In this document: positions 28,439 through 37,527 of the stretch, piece after piece
Layout of the letters: every line of letters begins with the position of its first letter
Numbering within the stretch: the first letter of the stretch is position 1
Source: an uncultured Aquimarina sp.
Lineage (GTDB): Bacteria; Bacteroidota; Bacteroidia; Flavobacteriales; Flavobacteriaceae
Assembly: GCA_947498785.1 (NCBI GenBank)
Contig: CANMLS010000016.1
Span: 40,885 to 104,884, forward strand
DNA: 64,000 nt
Direction: 5' to 3'
The notes under the pieces: generated by a model
What the model saw: only the letters and a program-made list of their open reading frames with translations
Database searches by the model: none
Told to the model about the DNA's origin: nothing
Made by a program: the position numbers and the translations under genes

Positions 28439-28462
28439 AAAGCTGATTATAAATTAAGAAGG

Positions 28463-29458
28463 TTGAACTATACAGGCAAAATAATTTCGCTTGCGTTTCC
28501 CGATACTTTTGTTCGTTTCTCTGATGAAAAAAATGTTTCAAGCTTATTACAATTGTTTGGCTTGGGCAAGAATGGAGTTATTAAAGCGGGGCATGCAGCT
28601 TTTGTGCTTATCGAAAATAAGACTGGCATTGCAGAATATTATGATTTTGGAAGATATATAACGCCCGATGGCAAAGGAAGGGTTAGGAGTGCTATTACAG
28701 ATGTAGAGCTAGAGATACCATTTAAGGCTGTATTTGCCTCAGATGGTAAATTGGCTAATATTAATGATTTTTTGCTATGGTTAGAAAAGCATCCTGAAAA
28801 AACTCATGGTAGTGGACGTTTGGTTGCATCGGTATGTGATTATATTTTTTATGATAAAGCAAAAAAATATGTTCTAGAAACTCAAAATAGAGGAAGTATT
28901 CCATATTCTACTTTTAGAAAAGAAGGGAGTAATTGCTCAAGAATAGTTACAGATACCATTTTGCATAGTACAGATAATTCTAGAATTAGAACTCCTTTGT
29001 TAAGGAATAAGTTATTTACTCCGAGCCCATTAGGAAATGTTGAAAAAGGATCTGTAGAAAATAAAATATATCAAGTGGAAAAAGGGATTCTAGTAGAGTA
29101 TCCAAATTCAGTTTTTAGAGAAAACCTTACTAATTATTTTGATAAAAGAATACCGCCTTTTTTGGAAAAGAAAAAAAATGTAGTGCCAGATTTCTTGAAA
29201 GATGCTCATTTCCTTTCTGGTATTGGAAGTAGTGCGTATTTCATAATTAAGGAGTCGTTACAAAAACATCTTTTTGAAATAAGAAGATACACTGAGTATG
29301 GAAAAGAGGATTTCAAAGGTTTGTTTAAGGCTACAAGAGATGGTTTCGATATTACCAAAAAGCATTGTTTTGTGTACGATTCAAACTGTAAGTATTGTCA
29401 TATAAAACAAAATGAAAAAGTATTTAGATTTGAACAAGTTGAAATTATTGCTAGTTAA
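28463..29458 (+). CDS. DUF6695-like family protein
   Basis: 331 residues, cytoplasmic by appearance. I associate it with a Bacteroidota family annotated as DUF6695; this rests on memory of the overall pattern (FGRYITPDGKGRVRSAITD) and is uncertain. The start must be non-ATG: the previous stop codon is in the same frame 27 bp upstream, the first candidate start is the TTG at 28463, and no ATG occurs in the next 200 bp. An AGAAGG sequence directly abuts the TTG. It probably forms an operon with the NRDE gene. The last 8 bp overlap the 3' end of the convergent apaG. Confidence 0.65.
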   Translation: MNYTGKIISLAFPDTFVRFSDEKNVSSLLQLFGLGKNGVIKAGHAAFVLIENKTGIAEYYDFGRYITPDGKGRVRSAITDVELEIPFKAVFASDGKLANINDFLLWLEKHPEKTHGSGRLVASVCDYIFYDKAKKYVLETQNRGSIPYSTFRKEGSNCSRIVTDTILHSTDNSRIRTPLLRNKLFTPSPLGNVEKGSVENKIYQVEKGILVEYPNSVFRENLTNYFDKRIPPFLEKKKNVVPDFLKDAHFLSGIGSSAYFIIKESLQKHLFEIRRYTEYGKEDFKGLFKATRDGFDITKKHCFVYDSNCKYCHIKQNEKVFRFEQVEIIAS

Positions 29459-29837
29459 GTGCAAACGGAGCACTTAACTTGAAACCAGGAATCATTACTC
29501 TAAACTTTCTGGTAGATGTAAAATTGACCATATTATAATGTCCTTTCATTGCTCCAAAAGGAGAGCTAAGCAAACAACCACTGTTGTAAGAATGAGATTC
29601 CCCTGGCTTTAGAACAGGTTTTTTTCCAATAACCCCTTCGCCTTCAACGATTTCTGTGTTGTTAAGGGCGTCTTTGATCTCCCAAAAACGAGAAGTGAGT
29701 TGTACAGAATCTTTACTTTGATTTTCAATGGTAATACGGTAACCAAAAGCAAAATGAATCTTGTAGTTCTTATAGAACGTGCCTTCAAAGGTAGTATCTA
29801 CCGAAATTTTTATGCCTCTGGTAATTTGTTGAACCAT
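29451..29837 (-). CDS. apaG: ApaG family protein (Co2+/Mg2+ efflux-associated)
   Basis: 128 residues, the normal ApaG size. It is a single fibronectin-III-like domain with the family signature FAFGYRITIENQSKDSVQLTSRFWEI, GEGVIGKKPVLKPGESHSYNSG and the GxMxGxYxM-like AMKGHYNMV. In enterobacteria ApaG is linked to cobalt resistance and magnesium efflux; its molecular role is not settled. It starts 1 base before the end of the upstream DUF3667 gene region, so the two are probably co-transcribed. Confidence 0.9.
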   Translation of the reverse strand: MVQQITRGIKISVDTTFEGTFYKNYKIHFAFGYRITIENQSKDSVQLTSRFWEIKDALNNTEIVEGEGVIGKKPVLKPGESHSYNSGCLLSSPFGAMKGHYNMVNFTSTRKFRVMIPGFKLSAPFALN

Positions 29838-29838
29838 A

Positions 29839-30993
29839 TCAAAATATAAACACTGATCCTACTATAGTTAGTATAGAACCTATGCCCGCTAATATAAAAA
29901 ATAATATATTCACTAACAGAAATTTAACAATAGTTTTACCTCTCCCTTGATTATAAAACTTTCGCATGGCCTTATATAGGTAGAATAAGAAAATAAACAT
30001 TGCAATATTAAAAAATACATTCATGTTGGTGATTTTAGAAAATAGAATAGCGATACCTATTATTATAAAAAACATAGTTTGAGTATGAAATATAAAAACC
30101 AAATGCTCCATATAATTGAAAGATCTTCTCATGTATAATAGCCAAATACCTAATGTAAAAAAGGGAAGGAAAAAGAAAATAATAAAAGGTAATTTATTAA
30201 ATATGAATTCAATAAACTCTTGTCCATAGTTTTCTTCCATTGATTTGGTTTTTAAAACTCTATGGTATATGTATTTATTAAATTGATTTTTTTTATGTTT
30301 TAATTCAGATAAAGCTCTATACGTAGATTTCTCTTCTGTTTTTTTATAATAATCTCTATACATCGCCCAAAGTTTAAAACCTCTTTCAAAGAACCCAATA
30401 CTGTCAATCTGCTCTTGTGAATAATAGACGATTTCTTTGGCTTTGCTTTCTTCTTCATCAAACAAAGAAAACCCATCCGCATTTATGATTTCTTCTTTAA
30501 TTTTTTCTTTGTCAGATTTAGGGATGCCATTAGTTGCTAATATTTGATCGCTAATCTTTTGTTTTATAGAGTCATCTGTTTTGATGCTTTCTTTGATCTC
30601 ATCCATGGCTTCTTTTCCGAACTTGGCTTTATCTTCCATTTCTGTTCTATAGGTGTCAAAATCAATAAATAAGCCATTAATGATAAAAAAGATAATAGAA
30701 ACACTAAGATAGAATCGAAATGGGTTAGCATATTTTATTCTCTTACCCTGAATATATTCTTTAGAAATTTTCCCAGGCTTAAAAAGTAATGCAATTATAG
30801 TGTGTCGTAAACGAGAATCATAAGAAAAAATACTGGCAAAAAACTCACTAAAAAAATCGTTAAGAGACAATCTCTTATTTGTATTTATTTGTCCACAATG
30901 ATGGCAATACCTGTCAATGATATCTAGCGGCACACCACAGTTCAGGCATTCGTCTCCCCTGTATTTTTTAAGAAATCTACCTGTTTCTTTCAT
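29839..30993 (-). CDS. DUF3667 zinc-ribbon membrane protein
   Basis: 384 residues. The N terminus has a zinc ribbon (CLNCGVPL...YCHHCGQ, four cysteines) followed by the DUF3667 pattern LNDFFSEFFASIFSYDSRL...LLFKPGKISKEYIQGKRIKYANPFRFYLS. A charged coiled-coil-like region separates the first membrane segment from three or four more near the C terminus. The family is common in Bacteroidota and has no known function. It ends one base before apaG begins. Confidence 0.85.
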   Translation of the reverse strand: MKETGRFLKKYRGDECLNCGVPLDIIDRYCHHCGQINTNKRLSLNDFFSEFFASIFSYDSRLRHTIIALLFKPGKISKEYIQGKRIKYANPFRFYLSVSIIFFIINGLFIDFDTYRTEMEDKAKFGKEAMDEIKESIKTDDSIKQKISDQILATNGIPKSDKEKIKEEIINADGFSLFDEEESKAKEIVYYSQEQIDSIGFFERGFKLWAMYRDYYKKTEEKSTYRALSELKHKKNQFNKYIYHRVLKTKSMEENYGQEFIEFIFNKLPFIIFFFLPFFTLGIWLLYMRRSFNYMEHLVFIFHTQTMFFIIIGIAILFSKITNMNVFFNIAMFIFLFYLYKAMRKFYNQGRGKTIVKFLLVNILFFILAGIGSILTIVGSVFIF

Positions 30994-31074
30994 TTTCTGG
31001 TTATTTTGGCCAGTAGGGGTCTAAAATAGGAGGAGTTTATTACATTGCCAAAAAATAAATCAGGAATTATTTTT

Positions 31075-32343
31075 TTAGTTCGTGATATTTGCTGAGTTCC
31101 CTATGCCTTTTCCTATAGCCCTGTCATATCGTGCACCAGGAGCACGATAATAAGGTATGACAGTGTATTCATTTTCTGTTTCATCAAAATTGCCACTTAT
31201 AAATCCAGAATTTATAGTTCCGTCTGGTTTAAGTAATACATATTTGTAATTGTAAAACCCTTGTTTAAATAATCTTTTGTTGTAATACACTGCATCTTTC
31301 TCGTTATATTCGAGAAGAGTAGACTCATCTAGTGTGTAGTTGTTAAAATTGCCATAAAGGTGAATTTCTCCACCATCAAGAGGTTCATAACATTCTAAGA
31401 AAAAGTGCATCCAAACATAATCAGCTTCAACGTTATTGTTTTCTGCATCAAGATTTCGAATCACAAAATTCCCATTAATATCTGGGTTATATGTGTATTT
31501 TCTATTTGCTCTTACAATATTAGGATAGAGGTAATTATGATAAATTCCGTCCAATTCAATTCTTCGTGTGCTTACAGTTGATGCTCTAATGTCTTTGCTG
31601 TCAAAAAATAAAAATTCATTTCCACCCCCAAAACTGGATTCCTGATCGTATTTATATACAAGTTTGTCAGCAATTGTAAATTGAGGTTTTAAATTGGTAA
31701 TTCCCCTCTTAATGTCGTTATTTTTCATAACTAAGGTCTTTACCGTCTGTTTAGGATTCCTTAGAATTTCTCTAGATGAATTTATTTCAAATTGAACAGA
31801 TTGTTTTGTATTGATGTGTTTTAAATCTCTTGATCTCTTGGTGTATACTTTTACAGAGACAAGAGGTTCGTAAACTATAAATTTTCTAGAAAAGACAACT
31901 TCATCATCGTCATCGTAGATTTCAATAAGATAGTTTCCACTTACTTTAAGTCTTCTAGTGTCTTCGTTAGGGATGTTTAATGTATAATGACTATACATCT
32001 GTAAAGTGTTAAATGAATTCTCATAGGTTACAATTCTAATTTCGTCAAATCCATCCAGATATTCATTTTTATATAGAGCAGAAGGAGTCCAATCAAAATT
32101 ATAATGACTTATTCTGTAGTAGTAATCTGATTCGTCTCCTGTAGTGTCATCAAAAGTAATACTGATGGGTTCTCCTAGTTTTAAAATAGGTACTCCAGAG
32201 AATTCGGTGTCAGTAATAAATTGAATGGTATTAATATGACTTGCAGTGGGAACTTCTTTAATTATGGGTTGACTATAAGAGATATAGCAAGCTGTAGAAG
32301 AAAATACAAAAAATAATAAAATTCGTCTAAGTTTTTTTGGCAT
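31075..32343 (-). CDS. type IX secretion plug-domain protein (DUF5103)
   Basis: 422 residues with a signal peptide (MPKKLRRILLFFVFSSTACYISYS). The body follows the DUF5103 family, now described as type IX secretion system plug protein domain: FSGVPILKLGEPISITFDD near the N terminus, YYRISHYNFDWTPSALYKNEYLDGF, RSRDLKHINTKQSVQFEIN and the C-terminal GNFNNYTLDESTLLEYNEKDAVYYN. The plug closes the T9SS translocon pore when no cargo is engaged. Together with PorT this supports a working T9SS. It has no operon partner here. Confidence 0.8.
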   Translation of the reverse strand: MPKKLRRILLFFVFSSTACYISYSQPIIKEVPTASHINTIQFITDTEFSGVPILKLGEPISITFDDTTGDESDYYYRISHYNFDWTPSALYKNEYLDGFDEIRIVTYENSFNTLQMYSHYTLNIPNEDTRRLKVSGNYLIEIYDDDDEVVFSRKFIVYEPLVSVKVYTKRSRDLKHINTKQSVQFEINSSREILRNPKQTVKTLVMKNNDIKRGITNLKPQFTIADKLVYKYDQESSFGGGNEFLFFDSKDIRASTVSTRRIELDGIYHNYLYPNIVRANRKYTYNPDINGNFVIRNLDAENNNVEADYVWMHFFLECYEPLDGGEIHLYGNFNNYTLDESTLLEYNEKDAVYYNKRLFKQGFYNYKYVLLKPDGTINSGFISGNFDETENEYTVIPYYRAPGARYDRAIGKGIGNSANITN

Positions 32344-32757
32344 TATAGATGTTGATTTCGGATGTAAATATAAACAAATAGAATAGAATTTTATTGTCTA
32401 AATGATGCTTAATAAAAATGTGTTTCTCTATTCTTTCTAAAGTTTTTTTATGAAATATAGAGTTGAATTTTGCTTTCGGTTTTTGGTTAGTAATTTAGGT
32501 TTGGATATTTTGAAATTGTTTTTGTCTATATAATATCTATGTGTAGTGTTTAAATCAAAAGAAATATGAAATGTGTGATGAAAGAAAAATGGATGAGGTT
32601 TTAAGAGAGCTTAAGAAACAGGTGCTGTTTTTTGAATCACAAAACAGTTATTTAGAATAGTTATAAATAAAATCTTATAACAGAACCTGCTTTCACTTAC
32701 GTGTTTTAATTAGTAAATTTGCACGATTTTTTTAGTTAATTAACATAGACTACAAAT
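32344..32757. other. intergenic region upstream of nqrA
   Basis: 414 bp between two divergent genes, so it should carry both promoters. A tiny ORF at 32571-32660 (plus strand, 29 residues, charged) is possible but unsupported. The nqr -7 box is at 32714-32721. Confidence 0.5.
32714..32721 (+). promoter_or_regulatory. candidate nqr operon promoter -7 box
   Basis: TAAATTTG matches TAnnTTTG, 36 bp upstream of nqrA. A TTTC at 32691 sits at about the right spacing for a weak -33 element. Confidence 0.55.
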
Positions 32758-34113
32758 ATGTCAAAAGACATTCGTATCAGAAAAGGCTTAGACATTAAGC
32801 TTGTTGGCGAAGCAGAGAAAGTTACTGTAAATGCCACCAGAAGTAATGTTTACGCAATTAGGCCTGACGATTTTCACGGTATAATCCCCAAAGTTATTGC
32901 CAAACAAGGGACAGAAGTTAAAGCCGGCGAACCACTTTTTCACTCAAAATCTAATGAAAATATGCTTTTTCCTTCTCCAGTAAGTGGAGAGATAGTGGAA
33001 ATAGTGCGTGGTGCCAAAAGAAAGATTTTAGCTTTCAAAATTCTTGCAGATAAAGAACAGCAATATGCAGACTTTGGTGCAAAAGATGTAAATGCTATGA
33101 ATGGTGATGCTATAAAGGCTCACTTATTGGCATCAGGATGCTGGCCTTTTATTAAGCAACGTCCTTATGATGTTATCGCAAACCCAGATAATACACCAAA
33201 AGCTATTTTTGTTTCGGGCTATACAACAGCTCCTCTTGAAGCAGATAGTGATTATGTGTTGACAGGGAAAGAAAATGAACTTCAAACGGCAATTACAGCT
33301 TTAAGTAAATTAACAGAAGGAAATGTTCATGTATCTGTTGGGAAAAATGGAAACTCTCCATTAGCAGGTTTAAATAACATTTCAGTTCATAAGGTTTCAG
33401 GTCCTCATCCAGCAGGAAATGTAAGTGTGCAAATAGCTAAGATAGATCCTATTAATAAAGGAGAAGTGGTTTGGGTAATAAATCCACAGGATCTCTTGAT
33501 TATAGGAGAGTTGTTACTTACAGGAAAATTTAATGCAGAAAGAACAATTGCTTTAGCTGGTTCTTCGGTTAAAACACCAAAGTATTATAGAACCAAAATA
33601 GGTGCTGAAGTAGCTTCTGTGGTGTATGATTCTGGAGTTATAGATGAAGGAAATATTAGAGTAATTAGCGGAAATGTACTTACTGGCGAAAATGTAAAAC
33701 CAGATGGTCATCTTGGGTATTATAATAGCAGTATAACAGTAATACCAGAAGGAGATGATTATGAATTCTTTGGGTGGAATAAACCTGTTTTTAATAAAAT
33801 ATCTCCGTCTAGAGCTCTTACTTTTTCTTGGCTATTCCCAAATAAAAAATACGACCTTAATACCAATACAAATGGCGAACATAGGGCATTTGTAGTTACT
33901 GGAAATTATGAAAGTGTATTTCCCTTAGATATTTATCCACTGCAATTACTTAAAGCTTGTGCTGTTAATGATCTAGATGCAATGGAGCAGTTAGGTATGT
34001 ATGAAGTTGCTCCAGAAGATTTTGCTCTGACAGAATTTATATGTGTTTCTAAACAACCACATCAACAAATGATAAGAGAAGGGTTAGACTTAATGTTAAA
34101 AGAAATAGGATAG
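32758..34113 (+). CDS. nqrA: Na+-translocating NADH:quinone reductase subunit A
   Basis: 451 residues. NqrA is a cytoplasmic/peripheral subunit of the sodium-pumping NADH dehydrogenase and helps form the quinone site. Recognisable segments: IRKGLDIKLVGEAEK at the start, KVIAKQGTEVKAGEPLFHSK, the SPVSGEIVEIVRGAKR barrel-sandwich element, SGSHPAGN-like VSGPHPAGN, WVINPQDLLIIG and the PTEFDL-like TEFICVSK. It is the first gene of a tightly packed six-gene operon; nqrB begins 4 bp after it ends. Confidence 0.96.
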   Translation: MSKDIRIRKGLDIKLVGEAEKVTVNATRSNVYAIRPDDFHGIIPKVIAKQGTEVKAGEPLFHSKSNENMLFPSPVSGEIVEIVRGAKRKILAFKILADKEQQYADFGAKDVNAMNGDAIKAHLLASGCWPFIKQRPYDVIANPDNTPKAIFVSGYTTAPLEADSDYVLTGKENELQTAITALSKLTEGNVHVSVGKNGNSPLAGLNNISVHKVSGPHPAGNVSVQIAKIDPINKGEVVWVINPQDLLIIGELLLTGKFNAERTIALAGSSVKTPKYYRTKIGAEVASVVYDSGVIDEGNIRVISGNVLTGENVKPDGHLGYYNSSITVIPEGDDYEFFGWNKPVFNKISPSRALTFSWLFPNKKYDLNTNTNGEHRAFVVTGNYESVFPLDIYPLQLLKACAVNDLDAMEQLGMYEVAPEDFALTEFICVSKQPHQQMIREGLDLMLKEIG

Positions 34114-34117
34114 TGCT

Positions 34118-35344
34118 ATGGGATTAAAAGATAAATTACATAAACTAAAACTTAAGTACAAAGGCAAAAAAATGGCTCCGGCATTTAATGCAATCCATAC
34201 GTTTTTGTATTTGCCTAATGAGACTACACATTCTGGTTCACACGTTCGAGGAGCAGATGATTTAAAACGTACCATGAATACTGTAATCATGGCGTTATTA
34301 CCATGTTTGATTTTTGGAATGTTTAATGCAGGATACCAACATCATCTTGCAACGGGAGAAATAGAAGCTGTAGCTAATGGTTTTTTTAGTGTAGGATTCT
34401 GGTCAATAGATAATCTTGTAGTTGGACTTTGGAAGGTATTGCCATTAGTTGCTATTTCTTATGGAGTTGGACTAGGAGTAGAATTTCTATTTGCAGTAAT
34501 AAAAGGACACGAAGTAGAAGAAGGATATTTGGTTACAGGAATGCTAGTGCCATTAATCGTTCCGATAGATACTCCATTATGGATGTTGGCAGTTGCTGTA
34601 ATATTTGGAGTGGTTATCGGTAAAGAGGTGTTTGGAGGAACAGGTATGAATATACTAAATCCAGCACTTACTATAAGAGCATTTTTATTCTTTGCGTATC
34701 CAACATGGATGTCTGGAGATAAAGTATGGGTGCATGGTGCGGTAGAAAGAGCTAACGAGATAGCCAGTGGAGCACAGTTAGATGCAATATCTGGTGAGAC
34801 TGTTTTGGGAAGTTTAGCGCAAGGAAAAGAAATTTCTTACTCAGTTGCAGATATGTTTCTAGGATTTATTCCTGGTTCTGTAGGTGAAACCTCTGCACTG
34901 TTGATTTTATTAGGAGGATTATTTTTAATTTTTACCAAGATTGGAAGCTGGAGAATTATGGCAAGTGCCGTTCTTGGAGCTCTGGCTATGGGATTAATTT
35001 TTAATGGAGTTGTAAATGCAGGATGGATAAGTGAAGGAAGTAAATTCTATAGTTTGATGAGTACAGAATTTTGGCATCATCTAATTATTGGTGGTTTTGC
35101 TTTTGGAGTTGTATTTATGGCTACCGATCCGGTAACTGCATCACAGACCAACAAAGGCAAATGGATATATGGATTCTTGATTGGATTTATCTCTATATTA
35201 ATCAGAGTATTCAATCCTGCATATCCAGAAGGAGTAATGCTGGCAATTCTATTGATGAACGTATTTGCTCCAACTATTGATCACTATGTGGTTCAAGGTA
35301 ATATCAAGAAAAGAATGAAACGTTTAAAACTAAAAACGGCTTAA
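34118..35344 (+). CDS. nqrB: Na+-translocating NADH:quinone reductase subunit B
   Basis: 408 residues, about ten membrane segments. It carries riboflavin and a covalently attached FMN and forms much of the sodium path. TFLYLPNETTHSGSHVRGADDLKRTM is split across the N terminus as in other NqrB proteins, and GGTGMNILNPALTIRAFLFFAYP is diagnostic. The FMN-threonine motif appears as DAISGETVLG, with Thr228; other NqrB proteins have S-G-A-T here, so the residue before the threonine is Glu instead of Ala. ApbE, encoded about 9 kb downstream, should attach the FMN. Confidence 0.96.
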   Translation: MGLKDKLHKLKLKYKGKKMAPAFNAIHTFLYLPNETTHSGSHVRGADDLKRTMNTVIMALLPCLIFGMFNAGYQHHLATGEIEAVANGFFSVGFWSIDNLVVGLWKVLPLVAISYGVGLGVEFLFAVIKGHEVEEGYLVTGMLVPLIVPIDTPLWMLAVAVIFGVVIGKEVFGGTGMNILNPALTIRAFLFFAYPTWMSGDKVWVHGAVERANEIASGAQLDAISGETVLGSLAQGKEISYSVADMFLGFIPGSVGETSALLILLGGLFLIFTKIGSWRIMASAVLGALAMGLIFNGVVNAGWISEGSKFYSLMSTEFWHHLIIGGFAFGVVFMATDPVTASQTNKGKWIYGFLIGFISILIRVFNPAYPEGVMLAILLMNVFAPTIDHYVVQGNIKKRMKRLKLKTA

Positions 35345-35346
35345 TC

Positions 35347-36102
35347 ATGGCAATGAATACAGATAAAAATTCATATACGATCATATTTGCCATTGCAATG
35401 GTAGTTGTGGTTGGTTCATTATTAGCATTTACTGCATCTTCATTGAAAGAAAGAATAGATGCTAATAAACGTACGGAAAAACAGCAGAATATTTTATTTG
35501 CAATGGGTGTTGCAGATACAGAAGATTCTAATGAATTTGTACCAGCAGAAAAAGCACAGGAGTTGTTTGATAAATATGTGGGTGATGAACAATATATCAT
35601 TATTGGAAGCTCTGCAGAGAAAACAAGTGATGCTTTTAGTGTTGAGGTGAAAAAGGAAAATGATAAAGTTAAACAGGATCCTACTTACCAGAGAAAAATG
35701 CCTTTGTTTATAGGAAAGAAAGATGGTCAGGAATATTATGTAGTTCCAATGAGAGGAAATGGCCTTTGGGATGCGATTTGGGGTTATGTTTCTTTGGATA
35801 AAGAATTCAAGACTGTTAAAGGAGCATTTTTTGATCATAAAGGAGAAACTCCTGGATTAGGTGCCAATGTTAAAGAAGCATATTTTAGAGATGATTTTAT
35901 AGGAGAAAGCATATTAGATGCTTCAGGAAAATATAAAGGAATTACCGTGAAAAAAGGAAATGCTGATCCTAAAAATGTGGATAAAAACGATAATGAAGTA
36001 GATGCCATGGCTGGAGCAACAATTACAGGTGATGGTGTTACAGCAATGGTAAAGAAAGGAATAAAGATGTACCAACCTTATTTCGAAACTTTAAAAAAAT
36101 AA
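35347..36102 (+). CDS. nqrC: Na+-translocating NADH:quinone reductase subunit C
   Basis: 251 residues: one N-terminal membrane helix (TIIFAIAMVVVVGSLLAFTA) and a periplasmic FMN-binding domain. The flavinylation site is AGATIT with Thr225, matching the (S/A)GAT(S/T) consensus used by ApbE. The GETPGLGANV motif upstream is typical of the FMN-binding domain. It starts 2 bp after nqrB and is followed at 3 bp by nqrD. Confidence 0.95.
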   Translation: MAMNTDKNSYTIIFAIAMVVVVGSLLAFTASSLKERIDANKRTEKQQNILFAMGVADTEDSNEFVPAEKAQELFDKYVGDEQYIIIGSSAEKTSDAFSVEVKKENDKVKQDPTYQRKMPLFIGKKDGQEYYVVPMRGNGLWDAIWGYVSLDKEFKTVKGAFFDHKGETPGLGANVKEAYFRDDFIGESILDASGKYKGITVKKGNADPKNVDKNDNEVDAMAGATITGDGVTAMVKKGIKMYQPYFETLKK

Positions 36103-36105
36103 AAG

Positions 36106-36798
36106 ATGGCCGAAGTAACAGAAGAAAAAGTTAAAGTAAAAGAGCCTAAAGAGCCTTTGTTTTCAAAGAAAAACAAGAAATTACTTTCAGATCCTCTTGC
36201 CGATAATAACCCAATTACTATACAAGTATTAGGGATTTGTTCTGCATTAGCGATTACAGCACAATTAAAGCCATCAATCGTTATGGCAATTTCAGTAATT
36301 TTTGTTTTAGGAATAGGGAATGTAGTCATCTCCTTAATGAGGAATATTATTCCATCTAAAATTAGAATTATTGTTCAATTGGTTGTAGTGGCTGCACTTG
36401 TAATCGTTGTAGATCAGGTGCTAAAAGCTTTTGCATATACTCTGAGTAAAGAACTTTCTGTATTTATTGGATTAATTATCACAAACTGTATTATCATGGG
36501 GCGTTTTGAAGCCTTTGCTTTGGGTAATGGGCCTTGGAAATCTTTCTTAGATGGAATAGGAAACGCGGCCGGATATGGAGTCTTATTAGTGATTGTAGCA
36601 TTCTTTAGAGAATTACTTGGGTCTGGAACATTATTTGGAGCTAAAGTGTTAGGAGATCCTATCGAAAAAACAGGATTGTATGCTTTAGGATATGAAAACA
36701 ATGGTTTTATGGTGTTAGCACCTATGGCATTAATTACCGTTGGGATTATTATTTGGATCCAGAGAAGTAGAAATAAAGCATTAATCGAAGATCATTAA
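36106..36798 (+). CDS. nqrD: Na+-translocating NADH:quinone reductase subunit D
   Basis: 230 residues, six membrane helices, related to RnfE. With NqrE it binds an intramembrane iron-sulfur centre; the cysteines are in [10 protein letters not shown] and [11 protein letters not shown]. The N terminus carries an acidic/basic charged extension before [12 protein letters not shown], the usual family start. Confidence 0.95.
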   Translation: MAEVTEEKVKVKEPKEPLFSKKNKKLLSDPLADNNPITIQVLGICSALAITAQLKPSIVMAISVIFVLGIGNVVISLMRNIIPSKIRIIVQLVVVAALVIVVDQVLKAFAYTLSKELSVFIGLIITNCIIMGRFEAFALGNGPWKSFLDGIGNAAGYGVLLVIVAFFRELLGSGTLFGAKVLGDPIEKTGLYALGYENNGFMVLAPMALITVGIIIWIQRSRNKALIEDH

Positions 36799-36809
36799 AA
36801 TAAAGAAAC

Positions 36810-37526
36810 ATGGAATATTTAGAATTATTTTTAAAATCGATCTTTATAGATAATATGGTATTTGCATTCTTCTTAGGAATGTGTTCATACCTTGCTGTTT
36901 CCAAAAAAGTATCTACAGCAGTAGGCCTTGGAGCTGCGGTAATATTCGTATTAGCAATAACGGTACCATTAAACTTTTTGTTAGATAAATATATTCTTAG
37001 AGAAGGAGCACTAGTATGGTTAGGACCAGAATATGCAGATTATGACTTAAGTTTTTTGACTTTTATACTCTTTATTGCGACGATAGCAACAATGGTGCAA
37101 TTGGTTGAGATTATAGTTGAGAAATTTTCTCCATCACTTTATAATTCACTAGGTATATTTTTACCTCTAATTGCTGTTAACTGTGCAATTTTAGGAGGAT
37201 CTTTGTTCATGCAGCAAAAAGAATTTGCAACAATAACTCACGCAGGAGTTTATGGAATCGGATCTGGAATCGGATGGTTTCTTGCAATTCTTGCGATTGC
37301 AGCTATTCGCGAAAAGATAAGATACTCTAATGTACCTGCTCCTCTTAGAGGATTAGGAATAACTTTTATCCTTACAGGATTAATGGCTATTGGTTTTATG
37401 AGCTTTGGTGGAATGCTAACAGGTGGAGATGAAGAGGAGAAAAAAGAGACAAAAGCAGTTCAAGTCGAAAAAGAAGAGACTACAAAAGAAGTAGCCGAAA
37501 ATACTAACGTTACAACACTTAAATAA
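36810..37526 (+). CDS. nqrE: Na+-translocating NADH:quinone reductase subunit E
   Basis: 238 residues, six membrane helices, related to RnfA. Diagnostic segments: [24 protein letters not shown] and [17 protein letters not shown], which hold the two cysteines for the intramembrane iron-sulfur centre. The C-terminal 30 residues are a charged, lysine/glutamate-rich tail that goes beyond the typical length. nqrF starts 1 base after the stop. Confidence 0.95.
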   Translation: MEYLELFLKSIFIDNMVFAFFLGMCSYLAVSKKVSTAVGLGAAVIFVLAITVPLNFLLDKYILREGALVWLGPEYADYDLSFLTFILFIATIATMVQLVEIIVEKFSPSLYNSLGIFLPLIAVNCAILGGSLFMQQKEFATITHAGVYGIGSGIGWFLAILAIAAIREKIRYSNVPAPLRGLGITFILTGLMAIGFMSFGGMLTGGDEEEKKETKAVQVEKEETTKEVAENTNVTTLK

Positions 37527-37527
37527 T

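Noticed and set aside
32571..32660. 29-residue plus-strand ORF before nqrA
   Set aside because: Charged and protein-like but too short, with no ribosome-binding site or homologue that I can recognise; left as a possibility only.
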